A DNA stretch of 64,000 nt from Pseudonocardia phyllosphaerae (GTDB lineage: Bacteria; Actinomycetota; Actinomycetes; Mycobacteriales; Pseudonocardiaceae), in the NCBI RefSeq assembly GCF_046546475.1, contig NZ_JBKGXS010000008.1, positions 186,001 through 250,000 of the forward strand. Direction: 5' to 3'. Made by a program: the position numbers and the translations under genes. The notes under the pieces were generated by a model that saw nothing but the letters and a program-made list of their open reading frames with translations, was not told the origin of the DNA and made no database searches. Below, one piece after another: positions 16,769-24,796 of this stretch. The first letter of the stretch is position 1; the number at the start of each line of letters is the position of its first letter.

Positions 16769-17128
16769 TCAGGTCACCGGCTTCAGGTCGAAGTCGATGT
16801 ACTCGGCGGCGTCCTCGGGATTGGCGAACATGATCGTCTTGTCGTCGAGGTGGACCATGCGCCCGTAGTGGGTCGACATGTTCTCCTCGAACTCCGCCGC
16901 GTCGAACCAGCCGTCCTCGTGGCCGGCCTCCTCGTCCATGGCGGCGTAGTCGACCTCGAACATGCCGGTGCCGTCGACGCGGATCATCGAGGGCAGGTGC
17001 TGGACGGTCACGTTGTCCTGACGGTCCAGCACGTCGGCCATGATCGCGCCGATCTGGTTGTTCATCAGGGTGAACCCGCACATGTTCGACGCGGTGCTGT
17101 CCTGTTTGAAGGGGCTCTCGGTGCTCAC
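16769..17128 (-). CDS. mimD: Propane monooxygenase coupling (effector) protein
   Basis: A 119-residue MmoB/DmpM-type effector that binds the hydroxylase and tunes electron transfer and substrate access. Typical segments are MCGFTLMNNQIGAIMADVLD, VTVQHLPSMIRVDGTG and EVDYAAMDEE. The GTG at 17128 overlaps the mimC stop (GTGA) and has AGGAGAT within the end of mimC, so translation is coupled. Start sites further upstream would only extend it into mimC in another frame. The order hydroxylase-reductase-small hydroxylase-coupling matches the mimABCD/prmABCD type (group 5 soluble diiron monooxygenases). Confidence 0.93.
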   Translation of the reverse strand: MSTESPFKQDSTASNMCGFTLMNNQIGAIMADVLDRQDNVTVQHLPSMIRVDGTGMFEVDYAAMDEEAGHEDGWFDAAEFEENMSTHYGRMVHLDDKTIMFANPEDAAEYIDFDLKPVT

Positions 17129-18345
17129 TGCTTGATCTCCTCGGGCACGTCGAGACCGAGATCGGTGCAGATCCCGGAGAAGCGGCTCTTGGCGCGGTCC
17201 AGCGAGTCCTCGAAGGTCGGCGGCTTGGAGTCGACCTGCGACCACATCGGCTGCATCGTCCGTGCGGCCTCGAGGGCCTGCGGCACGTAGGTACGCAGCC
17301 AGCCGTTCATGAGGTCCTGGTTGTAGCCGGAGAACTCGCGGTCGTGGTTGAGCGGCGCGAAGCAGGCGATCGTCCAGCGCAGGTCACGCTGGGCGTAGTC
17401 GTACTCGCCGGCCCCCATCACCGTCGGGGTGACGAAGTCGCCGTTCGGTGCCGCGGACTGCATGACCAGGTTGGACCGGAACAGCTCGCCGATCAGCGGC
17501 TCGAACACGACGTTCGCCGCGAAGACCGCCTCGCCCCAGTCGTCCTGGACCGCGGTCAGTGCCTCGCAGAACTTCCGCGCGCCCTGCCACTCCGGGGCCT
17601 CGTTCCACGCCTGCAGGTGGGCCGATCCCTCGAAGCCCTCGATCTCCTCGGAGAGGGTGAGGTTGTAGAGCGCCAGGTCCTGGGCGAACCGGATCTTGCG
17701 GGTGGAGTTCGCGGCCAGCGCCGTGTTGTGCATGTTCGTCGGCGCCGAGCGCTCGTTGGAGGCGAAGACGTAGAGCCCCAGGACGTGCTCGAAGTGCATC
17801 CAGGCGCCGACGTTGCGCTCGACGAAGCGCACCCAGTTCGGGTTCCACATCTCGAACGCCTTGGCGTTGCGGGCGTTGTCGACGTTCTGGGTCAGCTGCC
17901 GGACGACGTTGGCGTTGTACCGGTAGAGGCTCTGCTCCCACTCCTCGTTGGGGTCGCGGAACTCGTGCCAGCCGTGGGCAGGCCAGTTCTCCACCGGGCG
18001 GCCGCCGCTGCCCGGGCCGCGCTGCGGCTCCGGCTCGTCGACGCCCCAGGCCTTCAGCTTCGTCCAGTGCAGCGGGTAGCCGCCGGTGCCGTCGGCGAAG
18101 CCGTAGATCCAGCCCTGGGTGAGGTAGTGCCGCGGGTCCGGCTGGACCTCGACGGTCGTGTCCTCGTAGAGGGTCTGCTTGCGCTTCGCCGGTTTGTAGT
18201 AGTTGAAGTGGCGCGCGTCCGGACCGGAGTCGGGGAACGTGCGGGCCCCGGCCTCGGCGTCGGTGAACACGGGCCTGGGGACGCTGCGCTGCGACTCCTC
18301 CGGGGACTCGTTGTCCTGCGGGGTGGTGCGCTCTGTGGTGGTCAC
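17125..18345 (-). CDS. mimC: Propane monooxygenase small (beta) hydroxylase subunit
   Basis: A 406-residue ferritin-like subunit lacking diiron ligands, which pairs with MimA to form the hydroxylase dimer core. Recognisable segments are RHFNYYKPAKRKQTLYEDTT, TQGWIYGFADGTGGYPLHWT, HVLGLYVFASNERSAPTNMH and FEPLIGELFRSNLVMQSAA. The GTG start overlaps the mimB stop codon by 4 nt (GTGA), and mimD overlaps its own stop. This tight overlap supports stoichiometric production of subunits from one message. Confidence 0.95.
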   Translation of the reverse strand: MTTTERTTPQDNESPEESQRSVPRPVFTDAEAGARTFPDSGPDARHFNYYKPAKRKQTLYEDTTVEVQPDPRHYLTQGWIYGFADGTGGYPLHWTKLKAWGVDEPEPQRGPGSGGRPVENWPAHGWHEFRDPNEEWEQSLYRYNANVVRQLTQNVDNARNAKAFEMWNPNWVRFVERNVGAWMHFEHVLGLYVFASNERSAPTNMHNTALAANSTRKIRFAQDLALYNLTLSEEIEGFEGSAHLQAWNEAPEWQGARKFCEALTAVQDDWGEAVFAANVVFEPLIGELFRSNLVMQSAAPNGDFVTPTVMGAGEYDYAQRDLRWTIACFAPLNHDREFSGYNQDLMNGWLRTYVPQALEAARTMQPMWSQVDSKPPTFEDSLDRAKSRFSGICTDLGLDVPEEIKQ

Positions 18346-19400
18346 TGGCCGTCCTCTTCCTGCTCACCGGTGGTGGTGAACCTGTCGTAGAAGATGTTCT
18401 GCTCGCTCACGCCCAGCCGGGTGAGCGTCGCGATCGCCGCATCGACCATCGGCGGCGGGCCGCAGACGTAGGCATCGGCTCCCTTCAGGTCGGTCTCGTT
18501 GCGGTCGAGCACCTCGGTGATCAGTCCGGTCTCGCCGGACCACCCCTGGCTGTCGAGACTGTCCGGCTCGGACAGCGCGGGGACGTAGCGGAAGTCGTTG
18601 AGCTTGGTACCCAGCTCCTCGATCTCCTTCTCGAAACACAGGTCCTTGGCGGTGCGGGCGCCGTAGTAGAAGCGCGGCTTGCGTTCGACGCCGCCATCGG
18701 CCATCGCACGCAGCAGGCCCAGGACCGGGGCCATGCCGGCGCCGCCGCCGACGAACACGATGTCGCTGCTGCGGTTCTGGCGGAGCGTGAACGTCCCGAA
18801 CGGGGCCTCCACGTCGAGCCGGTCACCGACCTGCAGCTTCTTGTCCAGGTACTCGGAGAACAGCCCGTCCGGATAGACCTTCACGACGAACTCGTAGAGC
18901 CCGTCGCGGTTGGGGACGTTCGCCATCGAGAACGACCGGGTCTCCTCGGTCCCCGGGACGACGAAGTCCATGTACTGGCCCGGGAAGAACTTGATCTCCG
19001 AGGGCTCCACGAGCTTCACCGTGAGGTGCCGCATGTCGTGGGTGACCGGCTCGTTGGAGACGACCTCGACGACGCCCTTCGTGAGCGGCAGGCCGGACCG
19101 GATGATCTCCTCGTCGTAGTTGAGGAGCTCGATCGTCAGATCCTCGTAGGCGTGCGCCCGGCAGAGCAGGGTCTGGCCCTCCTCCTTCTCGTAGTCGGGC
19201 AGCGCGAACGTGGAGTAGCTGTCGTACTCGATGTCGTCGCCGTCCAGGACGAACGACTTGCAGGCGGCGCACTGACCCTCCTTGCAGCCGTGCATGAGCT
19301 GGACGCCCTGCTCGGCCGCTGCGCGGAGGATGTTCTGGTCGGAGTCGACCTCGATCTCGATGCCGACCGGTTCGAACCGCACGACGTGTTTCTCACCCAC
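18342..19400 (-). CDS. mimB: Propane monooxygenase reductase (2Fe-2S / FAD)
   Basis: A 352-residue NADH-dependent reductase feeding electrons to the MimA diiron centre. The N-terminal plant-type ferredoxin domain has CKEGQCAAC and a fourth Cys in TLLCRAHA (about residues 38-80). The FAD domain has RSFSMANVP, and the NAD domain has FVGGGAGMAPVLGLLR and AYVCGPPPMVDA. A GTG at 19412 overlaps the ribosome site GGAAGG, so the GTG at 19400, 11 nt beyond it, is chosen. A long hairpin lies upstream in the mimA-mimB spacer. Confidence 0.93.
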   Translation of the reverse strand: MGEKHVVRFEPVGIEIEVDSDQNILRAAAEQGVQLMHGCKEGQCAACKSFVLDGDDIEYDSYSTFALPDYEKEEGQTLLCRAHAYEDLTIELLNYDEEIIRSGLPLTKGVVEVVSNEPVTHDMRHLTVKLVEPSEIKFFPGQYMDFVVPGTEETRSFSMANVPNRDGLYEFVVKVYPDGLFSEYLDKKLQVGDRLDVEAPFGTFTLRQNRSSDIVFVGGGAGMAPVLGLLRAMADGGVERKPRFYYGARTAKDLCFEKEIEELGTKLNDFRYVPALSEPDSLDSQGWSGETGLITEVLDRNETDLKGADAYVCGPPPMVDAAIATLTRLGVSEQNIFYDRFTTTGEQEEDGQ

Positions 19401-19477
19401 GACGGGAACCACCTTCCGTGAACTCGCGGAGCGTGCGCGGCGACAGGTGCTGAGCTGCTGGGGGCAGGGCGGGGGGC

Positions 19478-19506
19478 CCGGCCGGGGATGACGACACCCC
19501 GGCCGG
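19478..19506. repeat. GC-rich hairpin between mimA and mimB
   Basis: Perfect 10-bp arms CCGGCCGGGG and CCCCGGCCGG with a 9-nt loop, inside the 169-nt mimA-mimB spacer. There is no U-tract, so it more likely sets mRNA stability or partial read-through than full termination. Confidence 0.55.
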
Positions 19507-19569
19507 ACCGCGGGAAGAGGCCCTCACCACGCGCGGCGGCGCGGGCCCCCTCCCTCGCCTGACCCGCGC

Positions 19570-21222
19570 TCAGGCGTCGGCGGGCGCGGGCCGGCCTCCC
19601 GGCCCCTGGCGGTTGTAGTCGGCCACGAACGCCTCGCGCTCGGCGTCGCTCATCTCGTTGAGCAGCACGTTCGGGCTCTGCAGGTGCGGCATCCGCCGCA
19701 TGTGGTCCAGGGTCCACATCTTCTTCGGGTCCAGATCCAGGTGCGGCTGCGCGGTGAGGGTCTTGCCGTCGTCGCGCACGAAGCCCATGTCCTGGACGAC
19801 GTCGGCCCAGTTCCACCCGTGGTAGAGCGTCTCCCACTCGCGGTGGCCGACGAGCTTGCCCATGTTCGGCGTCTCGCGGCCCTGGTAGGTCGGGCGGAAC
19901 GCCTCGGCGTCGGTCCAGCGGCAGACCTCGTGGCAGTAGGTGCGCCACTGGCCGTCCACCTTGTCCACGACCATGTCCTCACGCACCAGGCACGGGACCA
20001 TGCAGGTCCAGCAGCGGTGCGGGTACACGTAGTCGACGTCCTCGGCGACGATCGCGTTGTGCCCGTTCGGCTTGGCGAGGCGGTTGTAGTTCTCCCACCA
20101 CTTGCCGTACCGGTCGTACCAGCCCGGGTACTTGTACTCGAACCACTCGAAGTCCTCGTCGGTCATGCCGTCGATCCGCCAGTAGTTGGCGCACCAGCCG
20201 GTGGCGAAGAACTGCGCGACCTCGTGGACGTAGCCCTTGTTCCAGATCTGGTTCCAGGACTCCTCGACCAGGTCGTGCGGGATGACCAGGCCGTACTTCT
20301 CGAGCGGCAGCAGGTAGCTGCGGTAGTAGTCGTCGTAGATCCAGCGGCGCCACATCTCGGCGTAGGACTCGCGGTCCTTGCGCCGGTCCTTGGTGCCGTA
20401 CTCGATGAACGTGCCGATCGCGGCGTCGACGACGCGGTGGTTGTTCCACCACGCGTACCGCAGGTCGCGCTCGAGCAGCTGGCGGTTGTCCTCGTCGGAC
20501 AGTGCCATGAGCAGGGTCGCGTACCCGTTGGAGATGTGCCGGGACTCGTCGGACTGCACCGAGTGGAACACCGTCGGCAGCAGGTAGTCGCCGTTCGCGG
20601 CGGCCTCGGCCGGCATCGCGACGAACAGGGTGTTCGTGAACGCGGTCTCCGCGACGATCGTCAGGTAGATCGACGCGGCGGTGATCGCGTCACCGGTGAT
20701 GAACCCCTCCGCGAACTGGCGGCCGATGGTGCCGCAGTAGTCCGACTGGAAGTTCCGCAGCGAGTTGTTGAAGCCCGCCGGGTCGATGTAGTTGTTCATG
20801 TACAGGCGCTTGAGGTTCTGCTGGATCGTCGAGTGCCGGACCTCGTCGATCATCTGGATCGCCTGGCCGTTGTGCAGCTCCGGGTTCGGGACCGCGTGGA
20901 ACAGCATCGGCATCGAGCGCGCCGCGGAGATCTCCGGCAGCGGGATGATCGACAGGAACAGCTTCTGCCACTCCAGCCAGCGCTCCTGCACCTGGCGGAA
21001 CATGTTCCCGCGGATGGCACCGTCCTGGGCGCCGTAGACCCGGTGGTCCTTCTCCTCCTCCATCGGGAAGTAGGACCGCAGGACCTGCTTGAGCGGGTCC
21101 TTCTTGGCCGCCTTCTTGAAGGTGTAGTCCGTGCCGTACTTCATGTACGGCTCGTGGTACTGCGGCTCCCAGGAGAGCTCCTGGATCTTCTGGTGGGCCT
21201 TCGCCAAGCTCTGCCGACTCAC
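19570..21222 (-). CDS. mimA: Propane monooxygenase large (alpha) hydroxylase subunit
   Basis: A 550-residue diiron hydroxylase that inserts oxygen into propane or similar small hydrocarbons, and in the mim family also oxidises acetone and phenol. Both EXXH iron-ligand motifs are present: Glu127-His130 in IDEVRHS and Glu226-His229 in SDESRHI. Other family segments are PMLFHAVPNPELHNGQAIQM and HRCWTCMVPCLVREDM. Length and motifs match group 5 soluble diiron monooxygenases. The start is GTG with a GAGGAG site. It is the first gene of the operon and divergent from mimR across 445 bp. Confidence 0.96.
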   Translation of the reverse strand: MSRQSLAKAHQKIQELSWEPQYHEPYMKYGTDYTFKKAAKKDPLKQVLRSYFPMEEEKDHRVYGAQDGAIRGNMFRQVQERWLEWQKLFLSIIPLPEISAARSMPMLFHAVPNPELHNGQAIQMIDEVRHSTIQQNLKRLYMNNYIDPAGFNNSLRNFQSDYCGTIGRQFAEGFITGDAITAASIYLTIVAETAFTNTLFVAMPAEAAANGDYLLPTVFHSVQSDESRHISNGYATLLMALSDEDNRQLLERDLRYAWWNNHRVVDAAIGTFIEYGTKDRRKDRESYAEMWRRWIYDDYYRSYLLPLEKYGLVIPHDLVEESWNQIWNKGYVHEVAQFFATGWCANYWRIDGMTDEDFEWFEYKYPGWYDRYGKWWENYNRLAKPNGHNAIVAEDVDYVYPHRCWTCMVPCLVREDMVVDKVDGQWRTYCHEVCRWTDAEAFRPTYQGRETPNMGKLVGHREWETLYHGWNWADVVQDMGFVRDDGKTLTAQPHLDLDPKKMWTLDHMRRMPHLQSPNVLLNEMSDAEREAFVADYNRQGPGGRPAPADA

Positions 21223-21514
21223 GTCGTCTCCTCACGGTGGTGGGTGGTCGGATCGCGGTCCGTGCGGTCGTGCGTCGTACGTGCGGGCCGGCGACGTCAC
21301 GCCCCGCGGGCCCCCTCGACCGAGGGGTGAGCGCGTCGTCGCGGTGCATCCCGCCTCGCCCGACCGCCGGACCTCGGGGCGAGCGCGGGTGCCCCGGTGC
21401 GGGTGATCGAACGTCGGACCCACCGGCGATGCGGGGATGGCACGGATGGTGTCCGCGGCCCCGATGCCGGTCGTTCCGTGCTCCACATCACACTGAACTC
21501 ATGCGGCAGTAGCG

Positions 21515-21529
21515 GTCTCAATATGAGAC
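21515..21529. promoter_or_regulatory. Palindrome, candidate MimR binding site
   Basis: GTCTCA ATA TGAGAC, two perfect 6-bp arms. It lies 293 bp from mimA and 139 bp from mimR, the kind of distance at which Fis-type activator proteins bind. The assignment is inference. Confidence 0.5.
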
Positions 21530-21584
21530 GCGGGCCCCGGCCGGCGTCTGGTGATCTTGCTTGTGCGGCGCGTACCGTCGCCGC

Positions 21585-21635
21585 CACACCCGATGTCCGT
21601 GCAGGTCACCGCTGCACGCGTGGGACTCGGGTGTG
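21585..21635 (+). promoter_or_regulatory. Extended stem-loop in the mimR leader
   Basis: Nested complementarity of 19 base pairs. Outer 9-bp stem CACACCCGA/TCGGGTGTG, then GTC/GAC, then inner 7-bp stem CGTGCAG/CTGCACG closing a 7-nt loop, with small bulges. It ends 32 nt before the TTG start and 19 nt before the ribosome site, so it could be an RNA regulator or a composite DNA operator. Confidence 0.5.
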
Positions 21636-21667
21636 TCCTGATCTCGACGCCGGCAAGGAGGCTCGCG

Positions 21668-23533
21668 TTGACTTCCGTGCCCGAGGACGTGCACGACGAC
21701 AGACCGGCGGTACGTGCCGAGTCGGCTGCGGCCGAACGGATCGCCGCTGCCCGCGAGGCCTTTCTGCACCACGACACGGCGTCCCCGGTGGTCACCTCCG
21801 GGGCCGTGCGGGCGCCGATCCTGGCGTCCTGGATCCGGTCCCGGGACATGGACGTCCCGGCCGACTCGATCGACCTGCCCGAGATCGGCGCCGACGCCGA
21901 CTGTCCGCTGACCCGGGCCGCGAGCCCGGTCGTGGCCGAGCTCGCCGACCAGTTCACGACCGAGCCGGTGAGCCTGATCCTCTGCGACCACGACGGCGTC
22001 GTGCTCGACCGGCGGACCGGTGACTCCGCGCTGGGCCGGCACCTGGACCGGGTGTGGCTCGCGCCCGGCTTCTCCTACGCCGAGCGCCACGTCGGCACCA
22101 ACGGCATCGGCACCGCGCTGGAGGGCCGCCGGCCGACGGAGGTGTTCGGGCACGAGCACTTCGTCGAGCACCTGGAGGACCTGGCGTGCGCCGGAGCGCC
22201 GATCCGGCACCCGGTGACCGGGAAGGTCCTCGGCGTCGTCGACCTGACGTGCTGGCGGCGTGAGGCGAACTCGCTGATGGTGGCCACCGCGGCCGCGACC
22301 GCCCGGCGGATCGAGGACGCGCTGCTGGCCGCGTCGAGCCGGCGCGAGCTGGCGCTGCTGCAGGACTATCTGGGTGCCGTCGCGCGGGCCGGGAACTCAC
22401 CGGTGCTCGCCGTCGGCGACGACCTGGTGATGATGAACGACCGGGCCCGCGAGCTGATCGCGCCGGGCGACCAGGTGCCGCTGCTGGCCGGGGCCACCGA
22501 GGCACTGCGCGGCGGGCGGGCGCGGCAGATCGTCGTCGACCTGCCGAGCGGGACGACCGCGCGGGTGCAGTGCAGGCCCAGCTGGGCCGAGCGCGGGTCG
22601 TCGGGCGGGGTGCTGCAGGTCAGCCTCACCGCCGCCGCCCCGGCGCGGGCCCCCCGCGCCGGTGGCCCGGCCGTGCCCGGCCCGGCGCTGCCGACGGCCG
22701 TCGGGTCCGGGGCGCTGTGGGCCAAGTGCGCACAGACCGTCGACCGGCATCTGCGGACCAACGAGTGGGTCGTGCTGCAGGGCGAGTCCGGCTCCGGGCG
22801 CACGACGCTCGCCCGGGCGACGCACCACCTGCACTCCCCCGCCGGGCACATCCGGATCCTCGACGCCGGTGACTTCTGCCCGCGCTGGCTCGCCGAGGTC
22901 CACGACGAGCTGGCCGGGGCCGGCGGCACGCTGGTGATCCGCGACGTCGGGAAGCTGTCGGCGGCCGGTGCGCACGCCTTGGTCGACGCGCTGGAACCGT
23001 TGCGCGAGTCCACCTGCCACGAACGGCCGTGGGTGGTCGCCACTCTCGGCGACGACGACCGCGACCTCGCCCCCGAGGTCGACGAGCTGCTGCAGGCGTT
23101 CCCGCGGACCGTGGAGGTGCCGCCGCTGCGTCACCACGTCGAGGACGTCGGCGAGCTCGTGCCCTACCTGCTGACCCGGCTGACCCGCGGCGCGGAACTG
23201 GCCTGCTCGCCGGAGGCGATGCGGATCCTGATGCGGCACCGCTGGCCGGGCAACGTCGACCAGCTCTACCAGGTGCTGCGCAAGGTGGTCGCGCACCGGC
23301 GGACCGGCACGATCCGGCCCGAGGACCTGCCGCCGGAGGCGCACGCGCTGACCCGGCGGGTGCTGACGCCGCTGGAGTCGATCGAGTGCGACGCGATCGT
23401 CGAGGCACTCACCGACGCCTCCGGCAACAAGGCCGAGGCCGCACGACGGCTCGGGATGAGCCGGGCGACGATCTACCGCAAGATCCGTGGCTACGGGATC
23501 GCGACGCCGGAGGGCGCTTCCTCGTCCGAATGA
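21668..23533 (+). CDS. mimR: AcoR-like GAF-AAA-Fis activator of the mim operon
   Basis: A 621-residue regulator. A GAF-type sensor spans about residues 60-220 (YAERHVGTNGIGTALEGRRP). An AAA+ core begins with Walker A GESGSGRTT (372-380), and a Fis-type helix-turn-helix lies at 587-611 (NKAEAARRLGMSRATIYRKI). Only about 40 residues separate Walker A from the Walker B-like GGTLVIRDVGKL, and the GAFTGA loop that contacts sigma-54 is missing. The Walker B acidic pair is R-D rather than D-E. The TTG at 21668 is chosen for its AAGGAGG site 6 nt upstream; upstream ATGs fall in the leader structure. MimR is needed for mimABCD expression in mycobacteria. Confidence 0.88.
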   Translation: MTSVPEDVHDDRPAVRAESAAAERIAAAREAFLHHDTASPVVTSGAVRAPILASWIRSRDMDVPADSIDLPEIGADADCPLTRAASPVVAELADQFTTEPVSLILCDHDGVVLDRRTGDSALGRHLDRVWLAPGFSYAERHVGTNGIGTALEGRRPTEVFGHEHFVEHLEDLACAGAPIRHPVTGKVLGVVDLTCWRREANSLMVATAAATARRIEDALLAASSRRELALLQDYLGAVARAGNSPVLAVGDDLVMMNDRARELIAPGDQVPLLAGATEALRGGRARQIVVDLPSGTTARVQCRPSWAERGSSGGVLQVSLTAAAPARAPRAGGPAVPGPALPTAVGSGALWAKCAQTVDRHLRTNEWVVLQGESGSGRTTLARATHHLHSPAGHIRILDAGDFCPRWLAEVHDELAGAGGTLVIRDVGKLSAAGAHALVDALEPLRESTCHERPWVVATLGDDDRDLAPEVDELLQAFPRTVEVPPLRHHVEDVGELVPYLLTRLTRGAELACSPEAMRILMRHRWPGNVDQLYQVLRKVVAHRRTGTIRPEDLPPEAHALTRRVLTPLESIECDAIVEALTDASGNKAEAARRLGMSRATIYRKIRGYGIATPEGASSSE

Positions 23534-23564
23534 CCGAGGGTCCCCGGGCCGCCAGGGATTCGGC

Positions 23565-23570
23565 TACCGT
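23565..23570 (+). promoter_or_regulatory. Leaderless -10 hexamer before the small ORF
   Basis: TACCGT ends 6 nt before the ATG at 23577, the same geometry as other starts in this window. No clear -35 is seen. Confidence 0.4.
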
Positions 23571-23576
23571 CGGGTG

Positions 23577-23672
23577 ATGGAGCTGCTGCGCAGGATCTTC
23601 GTGTTCCCGGACGAGGCCCCGCCGTGGCTGCGGGGGATGTTCCACCCGGCGGTACGCCGCGACCGTCCATGA
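23577..23672 (+). CDS. Possible 31-residue small protein
   Basis: Short frame encoding MELLRRIFVFPDEAPPWLRG and eleven more residues ending HPAVRRDRP. Its stop overlaps the ATG of the next gene (ATGA), and a TANNNT hexamer lies 6 nt upstream, so it looks like a leaderless leader cistron that couples translation of the GGCT-like gene. No homologue is recognised. It could instead be an untranslated 5' region. Confidence is low. Confidence 0.35.
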   Translation: MELLRRIFVFPDEAPPWLRGMFHPAVRRDRP

Positions 23673-24790
23673 CCCTGCCCGGCCCACCCTGGCCGGACGC
23701 GCTGTTCCCGGCCGACCCGTATCCGGGGGCGCGGCCACCGGCGTCGTTCCTGCACGCCGGCGGGGTCGCGCAGCCGGTCGTCGCGGACCGGGAGCGGCCG
23801 TCCGGGTGGGCGCTCGACGGCCGGTGCCTGGACGACGTGCTCACCGGGCTCGGCGCGGCGCCGCTCGCGGACCGGGTGCCGGTGCTCGCGTACGGCTCGA
23901 ACGCCTGCCCGTCGAAGATCTCTTGGATGCGGTGCCACCGCGGGCTGACCGGTCCGGTCGTCTGCCTGCGGGCGCGGGTCGAGGGGATCTCCGCGGTCTG
24001 GTCGGCCGGGCGGCGCGTGGTCGATGAGCAGCGCCCGGCGACGCTGGTCGCGGCACCAGGTGTCGTGGAGGAGCAGGCGGTCTGGTTCGCCGCGCCGGAG
24101 CAGTTCGCCGCGCTCGACGTCGTCGAGGGTCGGGTGGCCGTGCCGCCCCGCTACCGGCTGGCCGCCCTCACGACCGGCCGCGTCGTACTCGAAAGCGGTG
24201 CGGTTCCGGACGGCGGACCCGTGTTCGAGGGCGGTGCGGTGCTCGACCGGCCGATCGCCTACATCGCACCCGATGTCCCGCGGGGCGACCCCCGCACCGA
24301 CCGCCGCCCGCTGCTGGTCGACGGCGTCCCGGTGCCGGTCACCGCGGTCGGGCAGGCCGGGGCGGCGCTGCTCACCGGTGTCCCCGGCGACGACGGCCTG
24401 GCCGCGACCACGGTCGACGGCGTCCCGGACCCGCGGGCGTGGCCCTCGCGGGTGTTCGTCTACGGCTCGCTGATGCCCGGGCAGCGCGCGTGGTGGCGGA
24501 TCGAGCAGGTCGCCGCCTCGCCGCCCCGGCCTGCGACGCTGCCCGGGGCCGCCGTCGCCGACACCGGGCACGGCTACCCGGCCCTGACCCTGGGCGGGAC
24601 GGGCGTGCCCGGCCACGTCGTCGAGCTGGGCGACCCGGCTGCCGCGATGCCGGACCTGGACCGCTACGAGGGCCCGGAGTACCGGCGGATCCGGGTCTCC
24701 CTGGCCGACGGCATCGTGTGCTGGGCGTGGTTGTGGATCGCCGGGCGCACCGGACTGCGCCCGCTGCCCGACGGGTGGGCGAGGCACTGA
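23669..24790 (+). CDS. Tandem gamma-glutamylcyclotransferase-like protein
   Basis: A 373-residue protein with two GGCT/AIG2-like halves. The N-terminal half has VPVLAYGSNACPSKI (about residue 72) and later DVVEGRVAVPPRY. The C-terminal half has RVFVYGSLMPGQRAWWRIEQ (about residue 263), DTGHGYPAL and DLDRYEGPEYRRIRV. Both halves carry the YGS substrate loop and an EG...Y element. This family cyclises gamma-glutamyl amines or releases 5-oxoproline, but the substrate here is unknown. The ATG at 23669 overlaps the stop of a 31-codon frame. Confidence 0.75.
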   Translation: MTLPGPPWPDALFPADPYPGARPPASFLHAGGVAQPVVADRERPSGWALDGRCLDDVLTGLGAAPLADRVPVLAYGSNACPSKISWMRCHRGLTGPVVCLRARVEGISAVWSAGRRVVDEQRPATLVAAPGVVEEQAVWFAAPEQFAALDVVEGRVAVPPRYRLAALTTGRVVLESGAVPDGGPVFEGGAVLDRPIAYIAPDVPRGDPRTDRRPLLVDGVPVPVTAVGQAGAALLTGVPGDDGLAATTVDGVPDPRAWPSRVFVYGSLMPGQRAWWRIEQVAASPPRPATLPGAAVADTGHGYPALTLGGTGVPGHVVELGDPAAAMPDLDRYEGPEYRRIRVSLADGIVCWAWLWIAGRTGLRPLPDGWARH

Positions 24791-24796
24791 CATGCG

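Larger units (their letters stand above)
21223..21667. promoter_or_regulatory. mimA-mimR divergent control region
   Basis: 445 bp without a gene. It holds a 7-bp inverted repeat CCCCTCG/CGAGGGG (21312-21327), the palindrome GTCTCA N3 TGAGAC (21515-21529), a long interrupted inverted repeat just upstream of mimR (21585-21635), and the mimR ribosome site AAGGAGG (21655-21661). Neither promoter could be placed with confidence. Confidence 0.6.

Noticed and set aside
21312..21327. CCCCTCG/CGAGGGG hairpin in the mimA leader.
   Set aside because: Only a 2-nt loop and common base composition; weak compared with the other structures in the region.
21438..21452. TGGCACG resembling a sigma-54 -24 element in the mim promoter region.
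   Set aside because: No GC at the required -12 spacing (GTGT is found there), and sigma-54 is not expected in actinobacteria.
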